This document shows positions 1-9,992 of a stretch of 38,298 nt of DNA, piece by piece. This DNA comes from an uncultured Opitutia bacterium (GTDB taxonomy: Bacteria > Verrucomicrobiota > Verrucomicrobiia > Opitutales > Opitutaceae). The stretch spans positions 1 through 38,298 of the forward strand of contig CAJAYO010000417.1 in the NCBI GenBank assembly GCA_903948415.1. The letters run 5' to 3'. Below the pieces are notes generated by a model that saw only the letters and a list, made by a program, of their open reading frames with translations, was not told where the DNA came from and did not search any database. The stretch's first letter is position 1, and each line of letters starts with the position of its first letter. Position numbers and translations under genes: made by a program.

Positions 1-1321
1 GCGGCTCGACGGTGAACGCGACCCGGTCGGGATAGGTTTTTTCGTAGGGGTTTTGCAGGTTGGCGGCGAGACCCTGGACGAATTCGTTCAGCCCCTGGGC
101 GAATCCCTGCGGGCCGGCGTAGAGCGTCTGGGTGGCGAGCACCTGGGCGGCGGGGAACGTAATGTTTCCGCTGAGACGGAAGCCGTTGGCGAGGCCGGCG
201 TCGTTGGCGCCCATAATGGCCTGGGTGACGCCGGCGGCGACGATGACGGGCGTGAGCTGGGCCTGGCGGGCGACGGAGAAACGGAGGGTGCGCGGCGTGC
301 TGCCGACGGGGGCGACGGTGACTTCCACCTGGGTCATCGCAGGGCCGGGGCCGAGGGTGCCGGACACGGCGGAGAGGCGGTCCTGGGAAATGGTGCCGAT
401 GACGGCGCCGGTGTTGGCCATTTTGACGGACGACATCGCCGAGGGGAGGATGGTGACGATTTCGGACGCGCACATCGGGAGGGCGACTTCGCCGAGCGAG
501 AGCATTGGATGGCCGAAGGCGGTGATGCGGTTGCCGTCGACGCGGGAGACGGTGCCGGTGCCGGCCAAGGTGATGTCGCCGGTGGCGAGGGCGACGGCGA
601 CGGCTGAGCCCGGATGGAGGGCGGCGGGGGCGCCGGCGGAGGCGGCCGACGTGACCGGCGAACCGGATTGGGTGCTGCCGCCGAGCGCGGTGGCGGCGAG
701 GCCGAGGGCGGCAAAGCGCGGCGCGAAGAGGTCGGCGACGGCGGGGCTGAGTCCCGTGAGGGTGAACGCGGGCTGCAGCGGGGAGGCGCCGGCGGAATTA
801 AACGATGCGGGCTGGAGGCTCGAAGCGGGCGGGACGGAGGACGGGGGCGGCGGCTGGAAATGCGTGAGGGTCGAGGTGGGCGCGGGGGCGGCGGCGGACG
901 CGCCGATTTTTTCGCGGACCTCGGCGAGGTCGGCGGCGGGCGTGAAACCGGCGTAGCGGACGGTCTCGAAGCGTTGAATCTGGTAGCTGAGGGCGCCGGC
1001 GAGTTTGCCCTCGATGTAGAGCGGGCTGCCGCTCATGCCGGCGACGGCGCCCATTTTCTGCACCCGCTCGTCGGTGAGCTCGCAGATGATGAGCGATTTG
1101 CCGGGGCCGAGGGCGTTGCGGATGACCCCGGTGACTTCGACGCCGAAAGGCTCGGGCTCGGTGCCGCGGAAAACCGTCCAGACCTCGCCGCGCTGGCCGG
1201 GCTTGAGGTCGTCGAGGGCGATCGACGCGCCGCCGGAGGGTTGCGTGGGGGCGGCGCGGACGAGGAGCGCAGAGAGCGCGACCGTCGCGGCGAGCAGGCG
1301 AGTGGGGGAGAAAAGCGACAT
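1..1321 (-). CDS. SpoIVB/S55-peptidase-domain secreted protein (3' end missing)
   Basis: The gene reads leftward and runs off the window, so about 440 residues are visible and the C-terminus is missing. The first 24 or so residues form a signal peptide (basic start, hydrophobic stretch ending near VRAAP), so the product is probably exported. Residues 38-120 match the S55-type domain: a DLKPGQRGEVWTVFRG start, then GMSGSP at 95-100, whose Ser98 is the expected nucleophile, followed by LYIEGKLAGALSYQ. A later FGHPM motif may carry the His. A Pro/Ser/Ala-rich linker lies near residues 150-210. In SpoIVB of spore formers this domain cleaves a sigma-factor protease. Here there is no sporulation context, so the substrate is unknown and peptidase activity is only inferred. 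It lies 40 bp downstream of hemL on the same strand and may be co-transcribed. Confidence 0.8.
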   Translation of the reverse strand, partial: MSLFSPTRLLAATVALSALLVRAAPTQPSGGASIALDDLKPGQRGEVWTVFRGTEPEPFGVEVTGVIRNALGPGKSLIICELTDERVQKMGAVAGMSGSPLYIEGKLAGALSYQIQRFETVRYAGFTPAADLAEVREKIGASAAAPAPTSTLTHFQPPPPSSVPPASSLQPASFNSAGASPLQPAFTLTGLSPAVADLFAPRFAALGLAATALGGSTQSGSPVTSAASAGAPAALHPGSAVAVALATGDITLAGTGTVSRVDGNRITAFGHPMLSLGEVALPMCASEIVTILPSAMSSVKMANTGAVIGTISQDRLSAVSGTLGPGPAMTQVEVTVAPVGSTPRTLRFSVARQAQLTPVIVAAGVTQAIMGANDAGLANGFRLSGNITFPAAQVLATQTLYAGPQGFAQGLNEFVQGLAANLQNPYEKTYPDRVAFTVEP

Positions 1322-1361
1322 GAGGGGAATCCGGGAAGACGAGGCGACCGCGGGCGGATAA

Positions 1362-2642
1362 TCAAAGTTCCGCGATGGCTTGCGACATGATTTCGCAGGC
1401 GCGGTCGATGGCGGGGCCCTCGTGGGCGGTGCTGAGGAAGCCGGCTTCGTAGGCGCTGGGCGCGAGATAGACGCCGCGGGCGAGACAGGCGTGGAAGAAA
1501 CGGGCGAAGAGTTTCGCGTCGCCGGTGAGCGCGGTGGTGTAGTCGCGCACCGGCGTGGCGGTGAAGAAAATGCTGAACATCGAGCCGCACTGCGGGACCT
1601 GCGTCGGGAGACCTTTGGCGCGGGCCGCGGCCAGGACGGCGTCGCGGAGCTGGCGGCCGAGGGCGTCGAGGCGGGCGTAGGGATTGAGTTCTTCGAGGAG
1701 CCGGAGGCCGGCGATGCCGGCGGCCAGGGCGAGGGGATTGCCGCTGAGCGTGCCGGCCTGGTAGACGGGGCCGAGGGGCGCCAGGTAGTCCATGATGTCC
1801 GCGCGGCCGCCGAAGGCCCCGACGGGCAAACCGCCGCCGATGATTTTTCCGAGGCAGGTGAGATCGGGGACGATGTGTTCGCGTTCCTGGACGCCGCCCT
1901 TGGCGATGCGAAAGCCGGTCATGACTTCGTCGAAGATGAGAAGGGCGCCGTGTTGTGCCGTGACCGCGCGGCCGGCGGCGAGGTAGCCGGCGTCGGGCAG
2001 GATGACGCCGACGTTGCCGCAGTAGGCTTCCAGGATGACGCAGGCGATCTGGCCGGGGTGGGCGGCGAACGCGGCGGCGAGGGCGGCGGTATCGTTGTAG
2101 GGCAGGACGATGGTTTCCCGGGCGAAGGCGGCGGGGACGCCGGCGCTGTCGGGATGGCCGTGGGTGAGGGCGCCGGAGCCGGCTTTGATGAGCAGGGAGT
2201 CGGAGTGACCGTGGTAACAGCCGGCGAACTTGATGATTTTGTCGCGGCGCGTGAAACCGCGCGCGAGCCGGATGGCGGACATCGTGGCCTCGGTGCCGCT
2301 GTTGCACATGCGGACTTTTTGGATCGAGGGAACGAACTTCACGATGAGCTCGGCCATCTCGACCTCGTAAGGATTGGGCGTACCGAAGGACGTGCCGTTT
2401 TCGAGGGCGGCGGCGATGGCGGCTTTGATGACCGGATGGTTGTGTCCGTGAATGGCGGGGCCCCAGGTGCAGACGAAGTCGATGAGTTCGCGGTCGTCGG
2501 CGGTGATGAGCGTGGCGCCGCGGGCAGCTTTGACGAAAAACGGGGCGCCGCCGACGGAGCGGAACGCGCGGACGGGGGAGTTGACGCCGCCCGGGATGAG
2601 CTGGAGGGCGCGGGCGAAGAGGGCGTCGGAGGACTGCATCAT
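1362..2642 (-). CDS. hemL: Glutamate-1-semialdehyde 2,1-aminomutase
   Basis: HemL is the PLP-dependent enzyme that converts glutamate-1-semialdehyde to 5-aminolevulinate, the C5 route to heme and other tetrapyrroles, in the cytoplasm. The 426 residues match the family's full length. Signatures in order are [23 protein letters not shown] at the N-terminus, [15 protein letters not shown] near 114-128, FDEVMTGFR near 238-245, and [16 protein letters not shown], where Lys266 is the expected Schiff-base lysine. QAGTLSGNP follows. Two adjacent ATG codons open the gene, and the upstream one is used here. The start overlaps the stop of a doubtful 73-residue reading frame, and nadE lies further upstream on the same strand. 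A class III aminotransferase is the only realistic alternative, and the motif set argues against it. Confidence 0.97.
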   Translation of the reverse strand: MMQSSDALFARALQLIPGGVNSPVRAFRSVGGAPFFVKAARGATLITADDRELIDFVCTWGPAIHGHNHPVIKAAIAAALENGTSFGTPNPYEVEMAELIVKFVPSIQKVRMCNSGTEATMSAIRLARGFTRRDKIIKFAGCYHGHSDSLLIKAGSGALTHGHPDSAGVPAAFARETIVLPYNDTAALAAAFAAHPGQIACVILEAYCGNVGVILPDAGYLAAGRAVTAQHGALLIFDEVMTGFRIAKGGVQEREHIVPDLTCLGKIIGGGLPVGAFGGRADIMDYLAPLGPVYQAGTLSGNPLALAAGIAGLRLLEELNPYARLDALGRQLRDAVLAAARAKGLPTQVPQCGSMFSIFFTATPVRDYTTALTGDAKLFARFFHACLARGVYLAPSAYEAGFLSTAHEGPAIDRACEIMSQAIAEL

Positions 2643-2860
2643 GGGAGGTTTATCGAGCGAGGTTTACGGCCGCCAGAGTTCCGCAGAGGCTCGCGGCGAA
2701 CGCGTGTACCCCAATCGAAAGGAAGCATACGCTCCGGCACTCTGCGCGCGGACAAGGCGTCGGCGGCGAAGCCGGAGATTCCACCGTTAATCGCGCCAAA
2801 AAAGGCGGCAGACGCGCCACAGACCGGAGCGAACAAAGGCATGACGAAACTCCAAGGCAT
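2639..2860 (-). CDS. Doubtful small open reading frame between nadE and hemL
   Basis: This is a 73-residue frame that starts 11 bp after the nadE stop and ends in an ATGA overlap with the hemL start, an arrangement typical of translationally coupled genes. Its N-terminal half is hydrophobic and small-residue rich ([17 protein letters not shown]), like a membrane segment or signal peptide, and its C-terminal half is basic. Against it, no Shine-Dalgarno is visible, third-position G+C is lower than in neighbouring genes, and no family is recognised. It may simply be spacer sequence. Confidence 0.2.
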   Translation of the reverse strand: MPWSFVMPLFAPVCGASAAFFGAINGGISGFAADALSARRVPERMLPFDWGTRVRREPLRNSGGRKPRSINLP

Positions 2861-2871
2861 TCGGCGTGTAA

Positions 2872-4584
<1,713 letters not shown>

Positions 4585-4619
4585 GAAAAAGAGGGAGGAG
4601 GTGAGAACGTGGGTGCCTT

Positions 4620-4647
4620 TTTATCGGCTGACAACTCGCAACGCCAA
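4620..4647 (-). promoter_or_regulatory. Possible promoter of nadE
   Basis: On the minus strand, TTGGCG (4647-4642) and GATAAA (4625-4620) are separated by 16 bp and resemble -35 and -10 boxes. The implied transcript start is about 28 nt before the nadE ATG. The site lies in the 120-bp divergent gap between nadE and the TolC-type gene. The match is by eye only. The same gap holds two copies of CTAGCCC at 4663 and 4678, of unknown meaning. Confidence 0.3.
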
Positions 4648-4704
4648 GCTTGCGCTGCGCGTCTAGCCCGCGATTTGCTAGCCCTTCGCTTTTTACCCCA
4701 CACC

Positions 4705-6021
4705 ATGTCCCACCGACGCATTCTTCCGCTCATCGTGTTTTTGGCCGGTTTGACGGCGATGGACGCTGCTGAACGGACGACGTTGACGCTCGAGCAGGCG
4801 CTGGCCTCCGCCGAAGGCGTGAACAGCGCCGTGCTGATCAGCCGCGAAGCGGCCGCGCAGGCGCTGGAGCAGGCGAATCTGGCGCGAGCCGGGACGTTGC
4901 CGGTCGTCAACCTGACGGGAACGCAGCGGCGTTCGCGCAATCTGACGATTTTGAGCACGACGGGCGCACTCAGCGAAACCCGGCCGTCGAACCGGTATGA
5001 CGGGCGGCTCACCGGGAGCTACGCGCTGCTCAATCCGCAGCTGCTTTCGGCGAGACAGGCGGGGCGCATCGGGGCCGAGGTGGCGAAAGTCGACGTGCTC
5101 GTCACGGTGCAGGCGGCGCTCACGAGCGTGGCGCAGGCGTATTTCGGGCATTTGCGCAACCTGCGGCGGCTCGATGTGCTGGACGCCAACATTGCGCGAG
5201 CGCGTTCGCTCCATGAACTCGCGCGCAACCAACTGAAGGCGGGGGTCGCCACGCAGATCGACGTGACGCGGGCCGAGGCGCAGCTCGCCCAGGCGGAGCA
5301 GGCGCGGTTGCAACAGGTGACCTCGGTGATGCAGAGCGACCTGGTGTTCAAACGGCTGCTCAACCTTGATCCGGCGGCGCCGCTGGTGCTGGCGGATTTT
5401 CCGCTGGCGCGGGTGGACGTCACGCTCGGGAGCATGGGCGAAGGCCGCACGACGTTCGAGCAGCGCGCCGACTGGTTGCGCACGCAAAAATCCTTGGAGC
5501 AGTCGCGCCTCGATGTGCGGACGGCGACCTTCGAGCGGCTGCCCACGCTGGGTCTGGCCGGAGACTTTGGCCACGCCGCCGCCAACTACGACGACGACGG
5601 CCGGCGCAAAGTCTGGACGTTCGGCGCGACGCTGACGGTGCCGGTGTTCGACGGCTGGCGTGCGAGCGCGGACCGTGGCACCGCGCTGTCCCGCCAGCGG
5701 GTGCAACAGGCCCGGCTGAATTCGCTCGAACTGCAGATCTCGTCCGAGCTGCGGCTGGCCCGGCAGGATGCCTCGTCGCGCTACGCGCAGATCGCCGTGG
5801 CCGAGAAGAACTCGGGTCTGGCCGAGGAACAACTCCGGCTCGCGCGTTCGCGTTACAACGAGGGCGTCGCCGACAACCGCGAAGTCATCGAAGCGCAGAC
5901 GCAGCTCGCCGTCGCCGCGGACAATCTGCTCGAGGCGGTTTACCAATACAATTTGAGCCGCGTGGAACTGGCGCGGGCGAAAGGCGACGTGCGCGCCGTG
6001 CTCGCGGAAAAAGAGAAATGA
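4705..6021 (+). CDS. TolC-family outer membrane efflux protein
   Basis: This 438-residue protein belongs to the OEP/TolC family, which forms trimeric outer membrane and periplasmic tunnels for efflux pumps or type I secretion. Residues 1-22 form a Sec signal peptide (MSHRRILPLIVFLAGL) with no lipobox Cys. The mature part begins with TLTLEQALASAEGVN, typical of the first OEP repeat. Two long helical hairpin regions follow, containing QLKAGVATQIDVTRAEAQLAQAEQAR and the equivalent RYNEGVADNREVIEAQTQLA. The start was set at the ATG before the signal peptide, because the open frame extends far upstream through the nadE region without meaning. The stop overlaps the maf start (ATGA). No pump genes are adjacent. 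The MdtABC exporter at 27-34 kb lacks its own outer membrane channel and could use this one, which is inference. Confidence 0.92.
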   Translation: MSHRRILPLIVFLAGLTAMDAAERTTLTLEQALASAEGVNSAVLISREAAAQALEQANLARAGTLPVVNLTGTQRRSRNLTILSTTGALSETRPSNRYDGRLTGSYALLNPQLLSARQAGRIGAEVAKVDVLVTVQAALTSVAQAYFGHLRNLRRLDVLDANIARARSLHELARNQLKAGVATQIDVTRAEAQLAQAEQARLQQVTSVMQSDLVFKRLLNLDPAAPLVLADFPLARVDVTLGSMGEGRTTFEQRADWLRTQKSLEQSRLDVRTATFERLPTLGLAGDFGHAAANYDDDGRRKVWTFGATLTVPVFDGWRASADRGTALSRQRVQQARLNSLELQISSELRLARQDASSRYAQIAVAEKNSGLAEEQLRLARSRYNEGVADNREVIEAQTQLAVAADNLLEAVYQYNLSRVELARAKGDVRAVLAEKEK

Positions 6022-6608
6022 CCGGCCCGACCGCCGTTCCACGCCTGATTTTGGCGTCCGCCTCACCCCGTCGCCGGGAACTCCTGACGCAGCTCGGCGT
6101 GGCGTTCGACGTCGTTGTGGCAGACGTGACCGAGCACGAGGAGGCGTCGACCGATCCGCGTGTGATGGTGGCGCACAATGCGGCGCTGAAGGCCGACTGG
6201 GTGGCCGCGCGCCACCCGCGGGCGGTGGTATTGGGTGCGGACACGACGGTGTTCATCGCTGGAACGGCGCTGAACAAGCCGCGCGACGGAGCGGAGGCGC
6301 GGGCGATGTTGCGGCGGCTGAGCGGCCGGACGCACACGGTTTTCACGGGGCTGGCGGTGCGGCGGGCGGAAGACGGGTTGTGCATCGATGAAGGCGTGGC
6401 GAGCGAAGTGACGTTCAAGGTCCTCGACGAGGCGGTGATCGAGACTTACCTCGCGCGGGTGAACACGCTCGACAAGGCGGGCGGCTACGCGATCCAGGAG
6501 CATGGCGAACTGATTGTCGCGGGGCAGCGCGGGTCGCTGACGAACATAATCGGGCTGCCCATCGAATCGACGAAACAAATTTTGACGCGGTGCGGTCTCC
6601 TGCCATGA
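6018..6608 (+). CDS. maf: Maf-type nucleoside triphosphate pyrophosphatase
   Basis: Maf proteins hydrolyse non-canonical or modified nucleoside triphosphates (dTTP/UTP or m7GTP, depending on subfamily) to monophosphates. Overexpression inhibits septation in some bacteria. At 196 residues it is the normal length. It begins with the signature LILASASPRRRELLTQLGV (10-28), has GADTTVFIAG with the likely catalytic base Asp75, and has LDKAGGYAIQEHGELIV near the C-terminus. The ATG overlaps the TolC-type stop by 4 bp, suggesting translational coupling. The subfamily is not assigned here with certainty. Confidence 0.95.
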   Translation: MTGPTAVPRLILASASPRRRELLTQLGVAFDVVVADVTEHEEASTDPRVMVAHNAALKADWVAARHPRAVVLGADTTVFIAGTALNKPRDGAEARAMLRRLSGRTHTVFTGLAVRRAEDGLCIDEGVASEVTFKVLDEAVIETYLARVNTLDKAGGYAIQEHGELIVAGQRGSLTNIIGLPIESTKQILTRCGLLP

Positions 6609-6639
6609 CTTTTTGAGTCCGCCTCCGTCACCCACCTGC

Positions 6640-7764
6640 ATGAGCCAGTCCATCACCACACCCTCCTTGACCACGTCGTTGCGTGGCATGGTCGTGCGGG
6701 CCTGGGCCGATCCCGACTCGCGGTCGACGCTGGTGGGGGTGGCGGGCGTGATCATTTTCTACGTGCTGCTCTGGTTGGTGTCGCCGTATTTGTTTCGCAC
6801 GGACCCGATCACGCCCTCGTCAAACCGGCCGCATGCGTCGCCGAAGCAGTTCAGCATCGAGCTGGCGCCGGACACGTTCGTGAAACCGACGCCGAAGCCG
6901 CCGGCGCCGAACAAGTTTGTGGAGACGAATCCGGACGCGCCGGAGAACATTCCGGACAAAACGACGAATTTCGCCGCCCAGAACCAGCAGGTCGCGCAGG
7001 AAAAGCCCACGGTCGACGGCAAAAGCGACATGCCCGCCCTGGTGGGGAAGAAGGATTTTGAAAACACGCAGATCGTGAGCGGCCAGTTGGTGAAGCCGGT
7101 CGAATTGATCGAGGCCGTGCCGCCGCAAGATGTGACGCCGCCGTCGGAAAAGACCGTGCAGGCGCCGAAACTGGAGCAGAATCCGCTGACGGGCACCGAG
7201 AAAAAAGAAGGCGAGAGCAAGGACGGTTTCGCCACCAACGTTTCGAAAATAACCGAGAACACGCGGGCGATTCCGACGCGGATCGAAGGCGTGAAAAACG
7301 TGCCGCTCATCCAGGATGCGATCGCGGCCCAACCGGCCATCGATCCGCAGCGTCCGCGGCCCCGCCCCACGGTGGTGAAGACCCAGCAGGTGCGGCCGGC
7401 GATCTTGGCGGAACGCCTCGCGGGCACCGCCAACATCGGACCGACGTCGGTCGATGCGCGGTGGAGCAGCTACGGGGCGTATTTGCAGCGCATGATCGAG
7501 TCGGTGCAGATCCAGTGGGAGAAGCTGCTGACCGAGAGCAAAGTTTACCCCACGTCGAGCAGCACGGTGACGGTGAAGTTCGTGATGGATGCCGAGGGGA
7601 AAATCTCGCGTATCGTCAATCTGGACAGCACGGCGAGCGACGCCGCCTCGCGTGCGTGCGTGAGCGCGATCACGGACCGCGCGCCCTATGGCACATGGAC
7701 CGACGATATGAAGGCCGTGCTCGGCGAGCAGCAGGAGATGACGTTCACTTTTTACTACCAGTGA
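6640..7764 (+). CDS. TonB-type periplasm-spanning protein
   Basis: This is a 374-residue protein built like TonB or TolA. It has a short cytoplasmic N-terminus, one membrane anchor at about 29-52 (TLVGVAGVIIFYVLLWLV), a long Pro/Lys/Glu-rich spacer, and a C-terminal domain from about residue 285 with the TonB_C pattern (YLQRMIESVQIQWEKLL, then VTVKFVMDAEGKISRIVNLDS). Such proteins carry inner-membrane proton-motive energy to outer membrane receptors or maintain the envelope. ATG 6640 was chosen over an in-frame TTG nine codons upstream. The stop overlaps the GTG start of the pseudouridine synthase. No ExbB/ExbD genes flank it. The pair at 19.4-20.5 kb has its own partner, so this copy must share that motor or use another. 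Confidence 0.75.
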   Translation: MSQSITTPSLTTSLRGMVVRAWADPDSRSTLVGVAGVIIFYVLLWLVSPYLFRTDPITPSSNRPHASPKQFSIELAPDTFVKPTPKPPAPNKFVETNPDAPENIPDKTTNFAAQNQQVAQEKPTVDGKSDMPALVGKKDFENTQIVSGQLVKPVELIEAVPPQDVTPPSEKTVQAPKLEQNPLTGTEKKEGESKDGFATNVSKITENTRAIPTRIEGVKNVPLIQDAIAAQPAIDPQRPRPRPTVVKTQQVRPAILAERLAGTANIGPTSVDARWSSYGAYLQRMIESVQIQWEKLLTESKVYPTSSSTVTVKFVMDAEGKISRIVNLDSTASDAASRACVSAITDRAPYGTWTDDMKAVLGEQQEMTFTFYYQ

Positions 7765-8522
7765 GCGTGCCGAACGAACGATTTTGGGCGCAATTGCCGC
7801 TCGGTCGGGACGTCACGCTGCTCTCGCACGATGCGAACGGGCTGGCGGCCCTGGCGAAGCCCGCCGGGGTGCTGTCGCATCCGAATGAGATTGGCGATGA
7901 GCCGCGTTCGCTGCTGACGGTGCGCTACGCCCTGGACGGGGAGTTTTTTGACTGGACCGATGCCGACGGGGCCAACCGGCGACTGTGGCTGCTGAACCGC
8001 CTGGATTCCGCGACGTCGGGCGTGATCCTCGCTGCGGCGGACCCCGAACTGGCGACGGAAATCCGCGCGCAGTTCAAGCGGAAGCAGGTGCGGAAGATTT
8101 ATTATGCGCTCGTGTTCGGCGCACCGCGGCAAGCGCTGGAGATTTGGCGGGACCTGCTCGCCGTCGACAAACGCGGCGGAAAAATCCGTGCGGCGACGAG
8201 CGCCGGCCATGTGCCGGCGGAGAGCCGCATGAGCGTCGTGCGGGCGGGGCGGAAGGAGCCGAAGGTGAGTTTGATCCGGTTGGAACCGCGCACCGGGCGC
8301 AGCCACCAGTTGCGCGTGCAGTGCGCGAAGCGCCACTTGCCGATCATCGGCGACCAGACCTACGGGGATTTCAGCCGCAACCGGGAATTTGCGAAACTGG
8401 CGGGCACGAAGCGGCTGTTTCTCCATTCGCTGGAGACCCATTTCGACTACACCTGGCGCGAGCGGGAATGGAAATTTGCGGCGAAGGCGCCGCTCCCGGA
8501 CGCCTTCGAGAAGTTCCTTTGA
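7761..8522 (+). CDS. RluA-family RNA pseudouridine synthase
   Basis: This 253-residue protein isomerises uridine to pseudouridine in rRNA or tRNA. The catalytic motif is LNRLDSATSGVIL with the nucleophilic Asp82; most family members have HRLD, here NRLD. RKIYYALVFG and RTGRSHQLRVQ are further family signatures. There is no N-terminal S4 domain, so it resembles short members such as RluC/D catalytic cores or TruC. The target uridine cannot be told from sequence. The start is a GTG whose last two bases and the next A form the TGA stop of the TonB-type gene. The stop lies 43 bp before the DAHP synthase start. Confidence 0.88.
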   Translation: MSVPNERFWAQLPLGRDVTLLSHDANGLAALAKPAGVLSHPNEIGDEPRSLLTVRYALDGEFFDWTDADGANRRLWLLNRLDSATSGVILAAADPELATEIRAQFKRKQVRKIYYALVFGAPRQALEIWRDLLAVDKRGGKIRAATSAGHVPAESRMSVVRAGRKEPKVSLIRLEPRTGRSHQLRVQCAKRHLPIIGDQTYGDFSRNREFAKLAGTKRLFLHSLETHFDYTWREREWKFAAKAPLPDAFEKFL

Positions 8523-8565
8523 CAGGGGGCGCGGAATGCGCGGAATTGCGCGACTCACGCCCGCC

Positions 8566-9618
8566 ATGATTCTGCCCAAAGCCAACCGCCTCACTCCTGA
8601 ACAGCTCGCCGAAGTCACCGGAATCGTGGCGGAGTTCGGCTGCAAGATTCAGCAGATCGTCGGTGCGGTGCGCACGATCTACGCGATCGTGGGCGACGAG
8701 CGCGAGGAACTGATGATCAACCGGATCGAGGGTCTGGACTACATCGACCGCATCGATCGCATCCAATCGCCGTTCAAACTGATGGACAAGCGGTCGGATC
8801 TGGCGACCCACCGCATCACGATCGGCGGGGTGACGCTCGGCGAGGAGCTGTTGGTGATCGCCGGCGCGTGCACGATCGATCCGAAGAACCCCAATTATTT
8901 CTACGAGACGGCGGCGGCGGTCAAAGAAGCCGGCGCGAACGCGCTGCGCGGCGGCGTGTGGAAACCCCGCACGAATCCCTACACCTTTCAAGGCGACGTG
9001 AAGTCGCTCGATATCCTGATGGAAGCCTCGCGGCGCACGGGGCTGTCGGTGGATACCGAGGTCATGGAAGAGGCGCACATCCAACTCGCCCTCGATGCCG
9101 GAGTGCACACCCTCCAAGTCGGAGCGCGCAACGCCCTCAATTACTCGCTGCTCCGCGCGATCGGCCGGGCCATCGCGGAACGCGACAACGCCGTGTTGCT
9201 CAAACGCAGCATCCACATGGGCCCGCTCAGCGAGTTCATCTCGGCCGCGGAATACATCGCGGCGTTTGGCAACCCGAACGTGATCCTCTGTCCGCGCGGC
9301 ACCACGCCCACGCTCGACGGCTACCGCAACCATCCGGACGAAAGCATTACGCCCCTGCTGAAGGAAAAGACCTGGGCGCCGGTCGTGGTGGATCCCTCGC
9401 ACTCGGTCGGCAAGGCGGCCTATGTGCCCGCGGCGGCGCTGGCGGCGGTCGCCTACGGGGCGGACGGACTTTGCATCGAGGCGCACGTCGAGCCGAACAA
9501 AGGTATCGGCGACGATCCGAAGCAGGCGCTGACGCCCGACGTGTTGCGCGAGACGATCAAGCAGGCCAAGCAGCTGTGGGCGATCCGACGAGGCCAGACC
9601 CCGGCGGCGGCGAAATGA
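8566..9618 (+). CDS. aroF: 3-deoxy-7-phosphoheptulonate (DAHP) synthase, type I-beta
   Basis: The enzyme condenses phosphoenolpyruvate and erythrose-4-phosphate, the first step of the shikimate pathway. The 350-residue protein has an N-terminal ferredoxin-like regulatory domain (about 1-75) of the kind found in Bacillus and Thermotoga enzymes, then the TIM barrel. Signatures are GACTIDP with metal-ligand Cys102, RGGVWKPRTNPYTFQG (128-143), NPNVILCPRGT, VVVDPSHSVGK with a metal-ligand His, and a Glu/Asp pair in CIEAHVEPNKG and DDPKQAL. The usual GPCSVE reads GACTID here, and the loop after KRS is HMGPLSEF, so it is a divergent branch. ATG 8566 is preferred, and ATG 8536 is in frame ten codons upstream. 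It is last in the plus-strand run that starts with the TolC-type gene. Confidence 0.92.
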   Translation: MILPKANRLTPEQLAEVTGIVAEFGCKIQQIVGAVRTIYAIVGDEREELMINRIEGLDYIDRIDRIQSPFKLMDKRSDLATHRITIGGVTLGEELLVIAGACTIDPKNPNYFYETAAAVKEAGANALRGGVWKPRTNPYTFQGDVKSLDILMEASRRTGLSVDTEVMEEAHIQLALDAGVHTLQVGARNALNYSLLRAIGRAIAERDNAVLLKRSIHMGPLSEFISAAEYIAAFGNPNVILCPRGTTPTLDGYRNHPDESITPLLKEKTWAPVVVDPSHSVGKAAYVPAAALAAVAYGADGLCIEAHVEPNKGIGDDPKQALTPDVLRETIKQAKQLWAIRRGQTPAAAK

Positions 9619-9644
9619 ACGTCCGGATTTGACAATTTGCGAGG

Positions 9645-9666
9645 ATGTGGCCACACGTGGCCACAT
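9645..9666. promoter_or_regulatory. Near-perfect palindrome over the antitoxin start codon
   Basis: Ten-base arms ATGTGGCCAC and GTGGCCACAT are exact reverse complements around a 2-bp AC spacer. The right arm ends within the ATG of the antitoxin gene. A consensus -35 box TTGACA lies at 9629-9634, so the palindrome sits where a -10 box would fall. Toxin-antitoxin operons are usually repressed by their own complex at such operators. In RNA the same arms could form a hairpin hiding the start codon. Its role as an operator is inference. Confidence 0.55.
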
Positions 9667-9991
9667 GAAATCGAAACTGGTGTTGAGCCTGCGGGCGAGG
9701 GCCACGATTCGACCCGCGGCGGTCGAAGAAGCGGCGGCGGAGATCTTGCGCCGCCGCGCGACGGTGTCGGTGCGCGAGGCCAAGGATCAAATCTCGGCGC
9801 TCATGGCCCGCGCCGAGGCCGGTGAAGACATTGTCATCACGTCAGACGGCGAACCCAAGGCGATGCTGGTGCGTTACCGTCCGGTGGTCGGAGGCAAGGC
9901 CTGGCGCCCGATCGAAGCGTTCCGCGCGAGCATGCCGGTGGCGCCGGACTCGACGGCGATGCTGCGCGAAGCGCGGGACAGCGGCTACTGA
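9665..9991 (+). CDS. Phd/YefM-type antitoxin
   Basis: This is a 108-residue antitoxin of the Phd/YefM fold. The core starts at about residue 33 with TVSVREAKDQISALMARAEAGEDIVITSDGEP, the usual DNA-binding and dimer domain. The tail SMPVAPDSTAMLREARDSGY should bind and block the toxin. It should repress its own operon and neutralise the VapC-type toxin encoded 1 bp downstream. A 32-residue stretch ahead of the core (MKSKLVLSLRARATIRPAA...) is unusual. An internal GTG or TTG start would give a standard-length protein. No Shine-Dalgarno is well placed for ATG 9665, so the start is uncertain. Phd-type antitoxins commonly pair with PIN toxins. Confidence 0.85.
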   Translation: MKSKLVLSLRARATIRPAAVEEAAAEILRRRATVSVREAKDQISALMARAEAGEDIVITSDGEPKAMLVRYRPVVGGKAWRPIEAFRASMPVAPDSTAMLREARDSGY

Positions 9992-9992
9992 G

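Noticed and set aside
4663-4684. Direct repeat of CTAGCCC before the TolC-type gene
   Set aside because: Only seven bases repeated twice, with no known site. Chance is likely.
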